From assembly GCF_000380565.1 (NCBI RefSeq), contig NZ_AQYJ01000025.1, positions 248,001 through 312,000 on the forward strand: a stretch of DNA of 64,000 nt, in the 5' to 3' direction. Positions 1-9,949 of this stretch are shown in pieces. The notes beneath the pieces are model-generated. The model saw only the letters and a list, made by a program, of their open reading frames with translations. It searched no databases and was not told where the DNA came from. Made by a program: the position numbers and the translations under genes. This DNA comes from Microbulbifer variabilis ATCC 700307 (GTDB lineage: Bacteria; Pseudomonadota; Gammaproteobacteria; Pseudomonadales; Cellvibrionaceae). Position 1 is the first letter of the stretch. The number at the start of each line of letters is the position of its first letter.

Positions 1-1
1 G

Positions 2-682
2 GGCAACAAACAGGAACACTTGTTAGACAAACAAGTCGCCAGGTATATTGCCAATACATCTGGAGCAATCCATGAGAGAACCAACATTGTACTAGAGGGT
101 GGGTGCTTTGAAGTTGATGGAAATGGCACAGCGATTATGACTGAGAGCTGCATCCTCAATAAAAACCGCAATCCAGGATGGTCAAAAATAGATATTGAGA
201 AGGAACTCAAGACACTGCTCGGATTACGTAAAATTATTTGGCTCAAAGGCATTAAGGGAATGGATATCACAGACGGCCATACCGATTTTTACGCACGTTT
301 TATCAAGCCAGGGGAAGTTATAGTCAGCAGGGAAAATTATCAATCCTACTATGACTATGAGGTTACTCGCGAAAATATCAACACATTAAGCAATAGTGTC
401 GACGCAAATGGAAATCCGCTAAACCTACACGTCCTGGATACACCAGAAATTATTAATGAGAGATTTGGTACTAAAGACTTTGCCGCAGGCTATATTGGTT
501 ACTATGTTTGTAACGGCGCAATAATTGCTCAAAAATTTGGCGATAGAAATGCAGATGAGAAAGCCAGAGCTGTTTTGCAAAGCGCCTTCCCCAATCATAC
601 AATTGAGCAAATAGCAATTGATGGAATTGCTTCAGGTGGAGGCAGCGTCCACTGTTCTACACAGCAAGAGATTATTGTTTGA
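2..682 (+). CDS. Agmatine deiminase / peptidylarginine deiminase family protein (5' end cut by window)
   Basis: C-terminal part of a PF04371-type guanidino-group hydrolase. The frame is open from base 2, so the true start lies left of the window. Family marks seen are the E-G-G-C-F-E-V segment, the D-G-H-T-D-F-Y-A-R-F catalytic-His region, and the C-terminal G-G-G-S-V-H-C-S-T-Q-Q motif that carries the nucleophilic cysteine. Relatives hydrolyse agmatine to N-carbamoylputrescine, or peptidyl-arginine to citrulline. The fragment cannot separate the two; similar-sized bacterial enzymes are mostly agmatine deiminases. No partner gene (for example aguB) follows on this side. The surrounding sequence is AT-rich compared with the rest of the window. 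Confidence 0.85.
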   Translation, partial: GNKQEHLLDKQVARYIANTSGAIHERTNIVLEGGCFEVDGNGTAIMTESCILNKNRNPGWSKIDIEKELKTLLGLRKIIWLKGIKGMDITDGHTDFYARFIKPGEVIVSRENYQSYYDYEVTRENINTLSNSVDANGNPLNLHVLDTPEIINERFGTKDFAAGYIGYYVCNGAIIAQKFGDRNADEKARAVLQSAFPNHTIEQIAIDGIASGGGSVHCSTQQEIIV

Positions 683-698
683 TTCTGCTTTTCTTTAA

Positions 699-1257
699 AA
701 ATTTTCTGCATCACTTGCAAAACTTTCCATAAGTACCCAGAAAATTATTGGGTTATTTCTGGGAACCCTGGGTGCAGCCTGGATAGGCTTCAAGAGAAAT
801 ATGGCTACATTAACACTGGACCTAAACCGGGGGCGAGCTGGATCTTCTTATCAGGTGCAATTTCACTTAGCCTGTATAACCCACTGGTTAAGCGGGTTCA
901 CTCTGACGAACCTACAGGGGTCATGGCCTATTGGGTAATTTTATTCGGTGCACTCTGGTTATTGTTTTTTACCCTCCCCCTCTTAGGCACCATAAACTGG
1001 CAAAATACATCTTTTCAACTCAATGGCAGCTTACTTTATTTAGCGCTATTCACCACACTAATGAGTTTCTTTCTGCTGCAGTTCGGCACGGTAAAAATTG
1101 GTCCCACCAAAGTAGCCGCTTATGGATTCTTGAACCCGATTTTTGTACTGGCACTAACCCTGCTTCTGGAAATGTCAGAATTCAGTAGTTCCTTTTTCCA
1201 AGTATTATTCTGGTCTTCTTGACTATGTTATTTATTCAGGCAGAAAAGACAGCATAA
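699..1257 (+). pseudogene. EamA/DMT-family transporter remnant, frameshifted and 5'-truncated
   Basis: Three frames read in succession give a drug/metabolite transporter-like sequence. The first piece (about 699-825) reads as the end of an EamA repeat (I-I-G-L-F-L-G-T-L-G). After a frameshift near 825 the second piece continues through several hydrophobic segments (about 826-1200). After another shift near 1200 a third frame supplies the expected C-terminal helix and ends at the TAA at 1255-1257. The first EamA repeat is absent. At least two frameshifts plus the missing 5' half mean it is unlikely to be functional. The open stretch at 923-1222 is only the middle piece of this relic, not an independent small protein. 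Confidence 0.7.
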
Positions 1258-1341
1258 AAGGCACCCCAAATATTGAACTACAGATCACTGCTGTACCCTC
1301 TTAACCCTCCCCTTACCCACACTGCAGGAGGAGTGATAGAT

Positions 1342-1587
1342 CTAATTCACAGGCTTCTCAATCTCATAAATTGCATCAGATATATCTTCCAGTTTTGAAG
1401 ATACAATAGCCAGTGCATCATGCAGCCCTTGATTGTAGAAGCCAGCCCCCATCTCCCTTGCAAGAAAATCGATCAAGAACTCCACCTCAAAGCCACCAGC
1501 TTCGAGATCAAACTCCTCAGAAAGGTATTTCCTTATCTTCTCCACCAATACAGATTTACGTTCTTTTTCAAGTACAATTTCTGGCAT
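1342..1587 (-). CDS. DUF2164 family protein
   Basis: 81-residue soluble protein with the DUF2164 layout: an N-terminal I-V-L-E-K-E-R-K-S segment, the E-x-x-L-I-D-F-L-A-R-E-M-G core and the conserved F-Y-N-Q-G-L-H-D-A block. Length is typical of the family, whose function is unknown. ATG start at 1587. It stands alone between the transporter relic and the TonB receptor terminator, so the context suggests no role. Confidence 0.8.
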   Translation of the reverse strand: MPEIVLEKERKSVLVEKIRKYLSEEFDLEAGGFEVEFLIDFLAREMGAGFYNQGLHDALAIVSSKLEDISDAIYEIEKPVN

Positions 1588-1700
1588 AAGAATAACCCTG
1601 TCATTACTTCATTTTTACCCGGAAAAGCTATTAAACATATACTGGGATATATTAGTAAACAAAGACTACGATGACTTCCATAGGTATACAAGACAGAATG

Positions 1701-1734
1701 AAAAAAATCCGAGCAGCCCAGGGCTTCTCGGATT
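1701..1734 (-). terminator. Rho-independent terminator of the TonB receptor gene
   Basis: Read on the minus strand, an 8-bp stem (AATCCGAG / CTCGGATT) encloses a further GC-rich inner pairing and is followed by a run of seven T. It lies 27 bases past the receptor stop codon. Confidence 0.9.
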
Positions 1735-1760
1735 TGAGGGGCTCTTATTGGGAACTTTAC

Positions 1761-4388
1761 TTAAAAATTGTAGTTGAAACGTACTCCGTAGCTCACAGGT
1801 GTGGAGAATGGACCGGATACCAGGCCATCACTTCCATCTGCGTAGTACGGAACAATTTCATCGGTAATATTGTTACCATAAGCTTCAACATTCCACTGAT
1901 CATCTGGGCTTATATACTTGATGGACGCATTGATCATCCAGAAAGAATCTCGGCCATCATCATAAGCCGAAGTATCACCAGCCGGGAAATCATGCTTATC
2001 AACATTCCAGTAGGTCAGATAAGACTCATCTTCCCAGTGGATGCCTATAAACGGAATAATTGCACCGCCGTGGACCAACTCAAAGGTGTGATCATAATTG
2101 ATTGTGAAGCTGAATTCAGGTGATACAGGCAGCTCATTACCCTTCAAATTTCGGAAGAGCTCTTCATTAGTATTGTCATGAGCTAAACCGTAATCCGAAA
2201 TTTCGAATAACGCTTGGTTATTGAAATTCCAGCGGTTCTGAAAATCAGAGGTGATTTCTGTTTGCATCCAGGTAGCAAAACCACTGATTCGGCCATTCGG
2301 ATAGGGGGCCCAGTCAAACTCTAACTCTAACCCCATAATCTCTGCGCTAGCAGCATTCTTAGTAAGGTAAATAACGACGGGCTCGGTCGTAATTTCACCT
2401 GCGTTCTCACCTTCTCGCTCTACCGCACAGTACGAGTATGCAGTATCAGGTGCAGCTAGCTGCATATCCTTATAGTCGGAGAAAAAGAAGGTACTAGCCA
2501 GATTTAGTCGACCATCCAAGAAGGTACCTTTTGCTCCTAGCTCCCAAGTAATGACCTTCTCCTCATCATAGCTAGTGTCAATTACCTGTTGAACAACCCG
2601 ATTTCCCTCATCATCGTAGATGTACTCAGCCGTGTCCGGGTCTTGCTCATATTGGATGACAACATCACCCAAACCACCGGACTTAAATCCACTTGCAACA
2701 TATGCATACAGCATGACTTCATCTGTCAGGTCATAATCGAGACCAATTCGAAAGTCGGATGAATCCCAGCTCTTGCTGACATCATTGTAAGTATCAATTG
2801 TATAAATTGAGCTGTCAGCAAAGTGGTTGGTAGAGAAGCTATTAAAGGTGCCCTGTAAATAGGCAGGGAAGCAGCCATACTCTTCATCTGATTCAGTGGA
2901 CCAGTCTCGAGTGCAACTCAGGTTGTTACCACCTACATCACTCTTCTTATCTTCCGTATATCGACCACCAACAGTTAGGTGGAGGGTATCAGTAAGGTCA
3001 TAGGTAGCCTGAGCAAATACTGCGCTGGCTTCTATAGTTCTATCTGGCTGCCTCCAGAATACGGCATTATCTAATGAGGCCAGGAAGTAACCATTCAGAT
3101 CAGTGGTCTCGTGGAAATAAAACAAACCTGTAATCCACTGTAGGGGACCATCACCTGTAGATTGTAACTGTAACTCATGGGAGTAAGAGACATTTTCTGA
3201 GTCTGTAATGCTCATACTCATATCCCAGGTATTGCGACCAGCATCAATATCAATCAGGTTGCTTCGTTCCTGAACTGCATACCCGGTGTTATACACAAAC
3301 GCCATGGTATCGCTGAAATCCCAGCGGAAGTTAGAACGGAATGAAGTCATGGTGAGATCAAGTTCACCTGGTACATTCACCGCTACGGTGTACTCATCAG
3401 CACCGGAGCCGTAGTAGGTTTCACAAGTTGTTCCATCTTCGCGCTGCTCAGCCTTTTCACAGTCGATAGTGTTGATGCCGCCTGCACTACTATCCTGATA
3501 GTGTTCCGCTACGGCATACCAAGAAATATCGTCAGTCGGTTCCCATAACGCACCTATACGCACCGCTTGCTGATCAACATTCCCATAAAAATCTTCAGCA
3601 TCCGCCCTGACCAGCTGATAGTCTGTGGCTCCTTCAGCGTTATTCGCCTGAATAAAAGTTGTGATTGCGTTATCAGCTAATACACCCGCACCTACAGAGT
3701 CAGCATCAATATAGCGATTATCCCACTGGTTAACGTCATAAAACCCGGTAAGGTAGGAATCCCGTGTCTCATCCATAAAGGACGCACGAAGAGCAAAGGT
3801 GTCTGAAACTGGAATATTGATAACACCTTTTACCAGCTCTTGATTCCAGCGACCGAACTCAACTCCAACTGAACCTTCGAACTCATTAATTACCGGTCTT
3901 TTTGAAATAACATTAATGGCACCAACGGTAGAGTTACGCCCATAAAGGGTGCCCTGCGGCCCACGCATGGCTTCAACCCTTTCGGAGTCAAACATCATTG
4001 CCATAGCAGACTGGGGGCGTGATGAGTAAATACCATCGAAGTGCAAACCAACAGCTGGGTCACCAAACTCAGTGGTGTTAGTAGAGCGCACGCCCCGCAT
4101 AGAAATTACAGGGGAGGACTGGGAGGCATCATAGCCAATATCCACATTGGGGATAGTGTTGCCCAAATCCTTTACGTTCTTTATCCCTTGTCGATCCAGC
4201 TCTTCTTGAGTAAATGCACTGATCGCTACCGGGGTTTCCATCAGGTTGGTTTCGCGCTTGGTTGCGGTAACCGTTACTTCTTCTAGTACCCAATCATCAT
4301 CCTGTTGGCTTTCTTCCTGAGCCCAAGCCGACACTACCGCAACATTTGCCATTGCAATCGCAAGGGTAAGTGGTTTTTTAATTCTCAT
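1761..4388 (-). CDS. TonB-dependent outer-membrane receptor
   Basis: About 875 residues from the chosen ATG at 4388 (M-R-I-K-K-P), which has GGAGAG eight bases upstream. A longer in-frame start at 4424 would only add residues before the signal peptide. The signal peptide ends near A-W-A-Q-E. Next come a TonB-box-like stretch (E-E-V-T-V-T-A-T), a plug domain (about 50-170, with V-E-A-M-R-G-P-Q-G-T-L-Y-G-R-N and G-A-I-N-V-I-S-K) and a long beta-barrel ending in a C-terminal Phe, as BamA substrates do. It resembles the broad sterol/carbohydrate/siderophore receptor group of marine proteobacteria. No substrate can be named, and no TonB, ExbB or hydrolase genes are adjacent. A strong terminator follows. 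Confidence 0.92.
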   Translation of the reverse strand: MRIKKPLTLAIAMANVAVVSAWAQEESQQDDDWVLEEVTVTATKRETNLMETPVAISAFTQEELDRQGIKNVKDLGNTIPNVDIGYDASQSSPVISMRGVRSTNTTEFGDPAVGLHFDGIYSSRPQSAMAMMFDSERVEAMRGPQGTLYGRNSTVGAINVISKRPVINEFEGSVGVEFGRWNQELVKGVINIPVSDTFALRASFMDETRDSYLTGFYDVNQWDNRYIDADSVGAGVLADNAITTFIQANNAEGATDYQLVRADAEDFYGNVDQQAVRIGALWEPTDDISWYAVAEHYQDSSAGGINTIDCEKAEQREDGTTCETYYGSGADEYTVAVNVPGELDLTMTSFRSNFRWDFSDTMAFVYNTGYAVQERSNLIDIDAGRNTWDMSMSITDSENVSYSHELQLQSTGDGPLQWITGLFYFHETTDLNGYFLASLDNAVFWRQPDRTIEASAVFAQATYDLTDTLHLTVGGRYTEDKKSDVGGNNLSCTRDWSTESDEEYGCFPAYLQGTFNSFSTNHFADSSIYTIDTYNDVSKSWDSSDFRIGLDYDLTDEVMLYAYVASGFKSGGLGDVVIQYEQDPDTAEYIYDDEGNRVVQQVIDTSYDEEKVITWELGAKGTFLDGRLNLASTFFFSDYKDMQLAAPDTAYSYCAVEREGENAGEITTEPVVIYLTKNAASAEIMGLELEFDWAPYPNGRISGFATWMQTEITSDFQNRWNFNNQALFEISDYGLAHDNTNEELFRNLKGNELPVSPEFSFTINYDHTFELVHGGAIIPFIGIHWEDESYLTYWNVDKHDFPAGDTSAYDDGRDSFWMINASIKYISPDDQWNVEAYGNNITDEIVPYYADGSDGLVSGPFSTPVSYGVRFNYNF

Positions 4389-4780
4389 TGATGTCTCTCC
4401 AATCTGCTGTAAAAGGAAAGCCAAATTTGATTGTTATACGTGGCTAACCCTAAAGGCCGTCGGCTATACGGCGACTAGATTAAAATCTCAGAAAGGAGAG
4501 CTCTGTGAAACCAAGATACGACGGGAGGGATCGCGATTAGGACAAATCGGACCAATCTGCTTTAAGCCAGGATATCAGCCAACTACTTAAATATTTGGAG
4601 GAATGGAAGCAGACTCTAGAAATATTTTTTTATTTTACATAAATTAAGGAGACAAATTCCCACAGAAAGCGGTGAAATTTTTTACACCAGCCAGAGAGAA
4701 AAATGTCTTGGCTTCAGATCAAGCTTACTCAATTGGAAAAGCACTTATTAAATAACTAGAAGTAAAGGAGATAAGAAGTG
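4389..4780. other. Intergenic spacer upstream of the TonB receptor
   Basis: About 390 AT-rich bases, presumably holding the receptor promoter. I see a short inverted repeat (GCCGT-N7-ACGGC near 4455-4473) and no convincing -35/-10 pair, Fur box or riboswitch. Confidence 0.4.
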
Positions 4781-4811
4781 AAAAATAGCGGGAACCTTAC
4801 AGGGCCCCCGC
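4781..4811 (-). terminator. Rho-independent terminator of the methylcitrate operon
   Basis: On the minus strand, after the prpF stop, a 9-bp stem (GCGGGGGCC pairing with GGTTCCCGC, two G-T pairs) with a 6-base loop is followed by TATTTTT. Confidence 0.8.
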
Positions 4812-4831
4812 CAAAGTGACGCCAATTAACC

Positions 4832-6010
4832 CTAGAAACTATCGCCAGGCACCCTTACCCACCCCTCCATCAGGATCCGGGCACTGCGACTCATAATGGC
4901 TTTGGTGGCCACCCACTGGCCACCAACAACTTTCGCATGGGCTCCAACCCGCAATGTGCCTGAAGGATGGCCAAAGCAAATGGAATTACGATCCCCCCCA
5001 CCGGCGGCGAGGTTTACCAGGGTGCCGGGAATCGCAGCTGCAGTACCGATAGCTACAGCAGCGGTACCCATCATGGCGTGGTGCAGCTTACCCATGGAGA
5101 GGGCTCGCACGAGCAAATCAATATCTTGCGCCGCTACCTTTTTTCCACTGGAGGCGATGTAGCCCTGTGGCTTGGCGACAAAGGCAATCTTCGGTGTGTG
5201 CTGCCGGGCCGCGGCCTCCTCCACAGAGGAAATCAGGCCCATCTTCACTGCACCGTAGGCACGGATGGTCTCGAACATGGCGAGTGCCTTGCTATCGCCA
5301 TTAATGGCACCCTGAAGCTCAGTGCCGGTATAGCCAATATCTTCCGCATTGACGAAGATGGTGGGGATACCGGCACTGATCATGGTCGCCTTGAGCACAC
5401 CGATCCCGGGCACGTCCAGATCATCGACGGGGTTACCGGTGGGAAGCATGGCACCCTCGCCGTCCGAGGGGTCCATAAACTCAATTTCCACTTCGGCTGC
5501 CGGGAAAGTTACACCATCCAGCTCGAAATCTCCGGTTTCCTGGACTTCACCGTTGGTAATAGGCACATGGGCGATAATGGTTTGGCCAATATTGGCCTGC
5601 CAAATGCGCACTGTACAAATACCATTCTCTGGAATCCGCGCAGCATCCACAAAGCCGCTATTAATCGCAAAGGCTCCAACAGCCGCAGTGAGATTACCGC
5701 AGTTGCCGCTCCAATCGACCATGGGCTTATCGATGGAAACCTGGCCAAACAGGTAGTTCACATCGTGATTGGGCTTATCACAGGCAGACAGGATCACCGT
5801 TTTGCTGGTGCTCGAAGTGGCGCCACCCATACCATCGGTTTGCTTACCGTAGGGGTCCGGACTGCCGATTACCCGCAACAGTAAATTATCACGGGCCTCT
5901 CCTGGAACCTGCGCAACTTCGGGTAGATCCTGTAAACGGAAGAAAACACCCTTGCTGGTTCCCCCGCGCATATAAGTCGCGGGGATTTTTACTTGAGGAA
6001 TAAACTTCAT
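4832..6010 (-). CDS. prpF: 2-methylaconitate cis-trans isomerase PrpF (AcnD-accessory protein)
   Basis: 392 residues, the usual PrpF length, with the family N-terminus P-A-T-Y-M-R-G-G-T-S-K-G-V-F-F and the G-N-C-G-N-L and G-H-P-S-G segments of the diaminopimelate-epimerase-like fold. PrpF isomerises 2-methyl-trans-aconitate, the product of AcnD, so that the methylcitrate cycle can proceed without PrpD. It starts 3 bases after the acnD stop, so it is translationally close-coupled as the last gene of the operon. A rho-independent terminator lies downstream. Confidence 0.95.
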   Translation of the reverse strand: MKFIPQVKIPATYMRGGTSKGVFFRLQDLPEVAQVPGEARDNLLLRVIGSPDPYGKQTDGMGGATSSTSKTVILSACDKPNHDVNYLFGQVSIDKPMVDWSGNCGNLTAAVGAFAINSGFVDAARIPENGICTVRIWQANIGQTIIAHVPITNGEVQETGDFELDGVTFPAAEVEIEFMDPSDGEGAMLPTGNPVDDLDVPGIGVLKATMISAGIPTIFVNAEDIGYTGTELQGAINGDSKALAMFETIRAYGAVKMGLISSVEEAAARQHTPKIAFVAKPQGYIASSGKKVAAQDIDLLVRALSMGKLHHAMMGTAAVAIGTAAAIPGTLVNLAAGGGDRNSICFGHPSGTLRVGAHAKVVGGQWVATKAIMSRSARILMEGWVRVPGDSF

Positions 6011-6013
6011 AAC

Positions 6014-8611
6014 TCAGGCCGTCGCTTCTGCTTCGAGGAAATCTTTAGCAAAGCGCTGCAAAACACCCCCAGCCTCATAAATGGAAACCTCTTCTGCGGT
6101 ATCCAGGCGGCATGTAACTGGAGCCTCAACTGTCTCACCGTTGGCGCGGTGGATCAGCAAGGTCAGCGTGGCATGGGGAGTGCGCCCACCAACCACATCG
6201 AAAGTTTCAGTACCGTCGATATCCAGGGTTTCACGGGTAGTGCCCGGCTTAAACTCCAGCGGCAACACGCCCATGCCAATCAGGTTGGTGCGGTGAATAC
6301 GCTCGAAGCCTTCGGCAACAATCGCCTCCACGCCGGCCAAGCGCACACCTTTCGCAGCCCAGTCACGGGAAGAGCCCTGCCCGTAATCAGCGCCCGCAAT
6401 GATAATCAGCGGCTGCTTGCGATCCATATAGGTCTCGATGGCCTCCCACATACGGGTAATCTGCCCTTCCGGCTCGACACGAGCCAGAGAGCCCTGGCGA
6501 ATCTCGCCCTTATCATTGCGCACCATTTCGTTGAGCAGCTTCGGGTTGGCGAAAGTTGCACGCTGGGCAGTGAGGTGGTCACCGCGGTGGGTTGCGTAGG
6601 AGTTAAAGTCCTCTTCCGGCAATCCCATCTTCGCCAGGTATTCACCGGCAGCACTGCTGGCCAGAATGGCATTGGAGGGAGACAAGTGGTCGGTAGTGAT
6701 ATTGTCACCCAGCACCGCCAGCGGGCGCATGCCCTTCAAGCTGCGCTCGCCTGCCAGGGCACCTTCCCAATAAGGTGGACGGCGAATATAGGTGCTCGTT
6801 GGACGCCAGTCATAGAGTGCGTGACCCTGCTCTTCTGCGGCATCCCGCTCTTCAAACATGGGAATATACACATCGCGGAACTGCTGCGGCTTCACGCTCT
6901 GACGTACGATCGCATCGATCTCTTCGTCGCTGGGCCAGATGTCTTTCAGGGTAATCGGATTGCCATCGGCATCGTATCCCAGCGCATCTTTTTCAATGTC
7001 GAAACGGATGGTACCGGCAATAGCGTAGGCAACGACCAGCGGAGGTGAAGCCAGGAAAGCCTGCTTGGCATAGGGGTGAATACGACCGTCGAAGTTGCGG
7101 TTGCCAGACAGGACTGCAGTAGCATACAGATCGCGGTCGATCACTTCCTGCTGGATTTTCGGATCCAGGGCGCCGCTCATGCCATTACAGGTGGTACAGG
7201 CGAAAGCCACTACGCCGAAGCCCATCTGCTCCAGATCCGGTAGCAGGTCGGCCTCTTCCAGATACATTTTTACCGTTTTGGAGCCCGGTGCCAGGGAGGA
7301 TTTCACCCAGGGTTTGCGGGTCAGGCCGAGCTTGTTGGCATTGCGGGCAATCAGGCCTGCGGCAATCATATTGCGCGGGTTGCTGGTATTGGTGCAGCTG
7401 GTAATCGCCGCAATAATTACAGCACCATCGGGCATCTCACCAGCTTTCTCTTCCCAGGCCTTGGCGATACCGCGATTGGCCAGTTCCGAGGCCGGCAGCA
7501 GCGCGTGGGGGTTGGAGGGGCCAGCAAGGTTGCGACCCACTGTGTCCAGATCGAACTTCAGTACGCGCTCGTACTCGGCATCCTTCAAGGTGTCGGACCA
7601 GAGGCCCGTTTCCTTGGCAAACTTCTCTACCAGGGCTACCTGCTCATCATCGCGGCCGGTGAGTTTGAGGTAGTCGATAGTTTGCTCATCGATAGAGAAC
7701 ATGGCCGCAGTAGCGCCATACTCCGGAGTCATATTGGAAATAGTGGCGCGATCGCCCAGGGTCAGGTTGGAAGCCCCTTCGCCGTAGAACTCCAGGTAGG
7801 CACCAACCACGCGCTCGCGGCGCAGGAATTCAGTGAGAGCCAATACCAAATCGGTACCGGTAATACCCGGCTGCAATTTTCCGGTGAGCTCCACTCCAAC
7901 AATATTCGGCAGACGCATATAAGAGGCGCGGCCGAGCATCACACTCTCAGCTTCCAGGCCACCAACGCCCACAGAAATCACACCCAGGGCGTCTACCATC
8001 GGTGTGTGGCTATCAGTGCCGACACAGGTATCCGGGAAAGCTACGCCCTCGCGCACCTGCACCACCGGAGACATTTTCTCCAGATTGATCTGGTGCATGA
8101 TGCCGTTACCGGGGGGAATCACATCGACGTTTTCAAATGCGGTTTTGGTCCAGTTGATAAAGTGGAAGCGATCTTCGTTGCGGCGTTCTTCTACCGCACG
8201 GTTTTTTTCAAAAGCATCCTTCTCAAAACCGGGATGCTCTACCGCGAGAGAGTGATCCACAATCAACTGGGTGGGAACAACTGGATTTACCTTGGCGGGA
8301 TCACCGCCTTTATCGGCAATGGCATCGCGCAGACCGGCCAAGTCTACCAGCGCAGTCTGGCCGAGGATGTCGTGGCATACAACCCGGGCCGGAAACCATG
8401 GGAAGTCCAATTCGCGCTTGCGTTCGATAATCTGTTTCAGGGAGTCGGACAGTTTTTCCGGCTCGCAGCGACGCACCAGGTTTTCCGCCAGAATACGTGA
8501 GGTATACGGCAGTTTGGCATAGGCTCCGGGCTGGATCGCGTCAACGGCGGCGCGGGTATCGAAAAAATCGAGGTCCGTACCGGGCAGTGATTTGCGGTAA
8601 TCAGTATTCAT
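6014..8611 (-). CDS. acnD: Fe/S-dependent 2-methylcitrate dehydratase AcnD
   Basis: 865 residues from the ATG at 8611 (M-N-T-D-Y-R-K). The frame is open 31 codons further upstream, but that part does not look like aconitase and lies in the prpC-acnD gap. It is an aconitase-superfamily enzyme with the 4Fe-4S cysteines at about 406 (S-C-T-N-T-S-N-P) and about 469-472 (C-T-T-C-N-G), then a C-terminal swivel domain with G-S-S-R-D-W-A. AcnD dehydrates 2-methylcitrate to 2-methyl-trans-aconitate in propionyl-CoA breakdown. The identity as AcnD rather than housekeeping AcnA rests on its position between prpC and prpF and on the pairing with PrpF. The 126-base gap to prpC shows no terminator. Confidence 0.93.
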   Translation of the reverse strand: MNTDYRKSLPGTDLDFFDTRAAVDAIQPGAYAKLPYTSRILAENLVRRCEPEKLSDSLKQIIERKRELDFPWFPARVVCHDILGQTALVDLAGLRDAIADKGGDPAKVNPVVPTQLIVDHSLAVEHPGFEKDAFEKNRAVEERRNEDRFHFINWTKTAFENVDVIPPGNGIMHQINLEKMSPVVQVREGVAFPDTCVGTDSHTPMVDALGVISVGVGGLEAESVMLGRASYMRLPNIVGVELTGKLQPGITGTDLVLALTEFLRRERVVGAYLEFYGEGASNLTLGDRATISNMTPEYGATAAMFSIDEQTIDYLKLTGRDDEQVALVEKFAKETGLWSDTLKDAEYERVLKFDLDTVGRNLAGPSNPHALLPASELANRGIAKAWEEKAGEMPDGAVIIAAITSCTNTSNPRNMIAAGLIARNANKLGLTRKPWVKSSLAPGSKTVKMYLEEADLLPDLEQMGFGVVAFACTTCNGMSGALDPKIQQEVIDRDLYATAVLSGNRNFDGRIHPYAKQAFLASPPLVVAYAIAGTIRFDIEKDALGYDADGNPITLKDIWPSDEEIDAIVRQSVKPQQFRDVYIPMFEERDAAEEQGHALYDWRPTSTYIRRPPYWEGALAGERSLKGMRPLAVLGDNITTDHLSPSNAILASSAAGEYLAKMGLPEEDFNSYATHRGDHLTAQRATFANPKLLNEMVRNDKGEIRQGSLARVEPEGQITRMWEAIETYMDRKQPLIIIAGADYGQGSSRDWAAKGVRLAGVEAIVAEGFERIHRTNLIGMGVLPLEFKPGTTRETLDIDGTETFDVVGGRTPHATLTLLIHRANGETVEAPVTCRLDTAEEVSIYEAGGVLQRFAKDFLEAEATA

Positions 8612-8737
8612 AGCAGGTAAATCAGTCGAATCTTTTTTTAAAATCGTGTCTCTTCTGAGAATGGCTTCAGGCCACCAATCACTGGTAACCTGAAACCTGC
8701 ACACTGGGTGTGCATCACTTCAATAATGAAATGAAAA

Positions 8738-9865
8738 TTAACCACGCTCGGCGATTGGAGTGACTGTACGAGGCTCAACACCTACGTACTCTGCACTCGG
8801 GCGAATAATGCGGTTGTCAGCGCGCTGCTCAAATACATGTGCAGCCCAGCCTGTAACGCGGGACATTACAAAAATCGGCGTGAACAACTTTGTGGGAATC
8901 CCCATAAAGTGATACGCGGAAGCGTGGAAGAAGTCTGCATTGCAGAATAATTTTTTCTCGCGCCACATCACTTCTTCACAACGGACTGATACTGGGTAAA
9001 GCACAGTATCACCCACATCTTCAGCCAGCTTTTCGGACCAGGCCTTGATGATCACATTGCGCGGATCGGACTCGCGATAAATAGCGTGCCCAAAACCCAT
9101 AATTTTTTCTTTACGCTCCAGCATTCCCAGCAGTTCTTTTTCTGCCTCATCAGGGCTGGAGAAACGCTCGATCATTTCCATCGCCGCTTCATTAGCACCA
9201 CCGTGCAAGGGCCCACGCAGGGTACCGATCGCTCCAGTAATACAGCTAAACAGGTCAGACAGAGTGGATGCACAAACACGTGCGGTAAAAGTAGATGCGT
9301 TGAACTCGTGCTCTGCATACAGGATCAGGGAAACGTTCATGACCTGCTCATGCAGTGCGTTAGGTTTTTCACCACGCAACATATGCAGGAAGTGACCGCC
9401 GATGCTGTCATCATCGGTTTCAGTTTCAATACGCACATTGTCGTGGGTGAAACGGTACCAATAGCAAATAATGGATGGGAAAGCAGCCAACAGGCGGTTG
9501 GCTTTCTCCAGTTGCTGCGCGAAAGACTCTTCACCTTCCAGGTTACCCAGCATGGAGCAACCGGTACGCATGACATCCATCGGGTGGGCATCAGCGGGGA
9601 TGCGCTCAAGAACGTCTTTCAGCGCTTGCGGCAGGCCGCGCATGCTTTTCAACACCGCCTTGTACTCAGCAAGCTGACCGCTAGTAGGTAACTCTCCGTA
9701 GAAAATCAGGTAGGCCACTTCTTCAAACTGACAGTGCTCAGCCAGATCTTTGATATCGTAACCACGGTAAGTCAGGCCGGAACCGGATTTGCCCACTGTA
9801 GACAGTGCAGTTTTACCCGCAACCTGGCCGCGCAGACCGGCACCACCCAATGCTTTCTCTACCAT
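8738..9865 (-). CDS. prpC: 2-methylcitrate synthase PrpC
   Basis: 375 residues, citrate-synthase superfamily. It condenses propionyl-CoA with oxaloacetate. Seen are the G-L-T-Y-R-G-Y-D-I-K-D-L-A N-terminal block, the catalytic-His region G-P-L-H-G-G-A-N-E (about 217-225), G-F-G-H-A-I-Y and a C-terminal R-P-S-A-E-Y. The short, bacterial-type length and the position between prpB and acnD fit methylcitrate rather than citrate synthase. The gap to prpB is 84 bases. Confidence 0.95.
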   Translation of the reverse strand: MVEKALGGAGLRGQVAGKTALSTVGKSGSGLTYRGYDIKDLAEHCQFEEVAYLIFYGELPTSGQLAEYKAVLKSMRGLPQALKDVLERIPADAHPMDVMRTGCSMLGNLEGEESFAQQLEKANRLLAAFPSIICYWYRFTHDNVRIETETDDDSIGGHFLHMLRGEKPNALHEQVMNVSLILYAEHEFNASTFTARVCASTLSDLFSCITGAIGTLRGPLHGGANEAAMEMIERFSSPDEAEKELLGMLERKEKIMGFGHAIYRESDPRNVIIKAWSEKLAEDVGDTVLYPVSVRCEEVMWREKKLFCNADFFHASAYHFMGIPTKLFTPIFVMSRVTGWAAHVFEQRADNRIIRPSAEYVGVEPRTVTPIAERG

Positions 9866-9949
9866 CTTCTTATCTCCCCTTTTTAAATACGCAGTTTCTT
9901 TATTCGTTGAGTAAATACCACGCTGGTATCTACTCGAAACGAAAATCCG

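Noticed and set aside
4967..7048. Long plus-strand open frames (about 305 and 351 codons) opposite prpF and acnD
   Set aside because: They are antisense to genes with clear family motifs, encode no recognisable domain and come from the GC-rich codon pattern of the real genes.
7505..8500. 331-codon plus-strand open frame inside acnD
   Set aside because: Antisense shadow of acnD, no RBS or domain.
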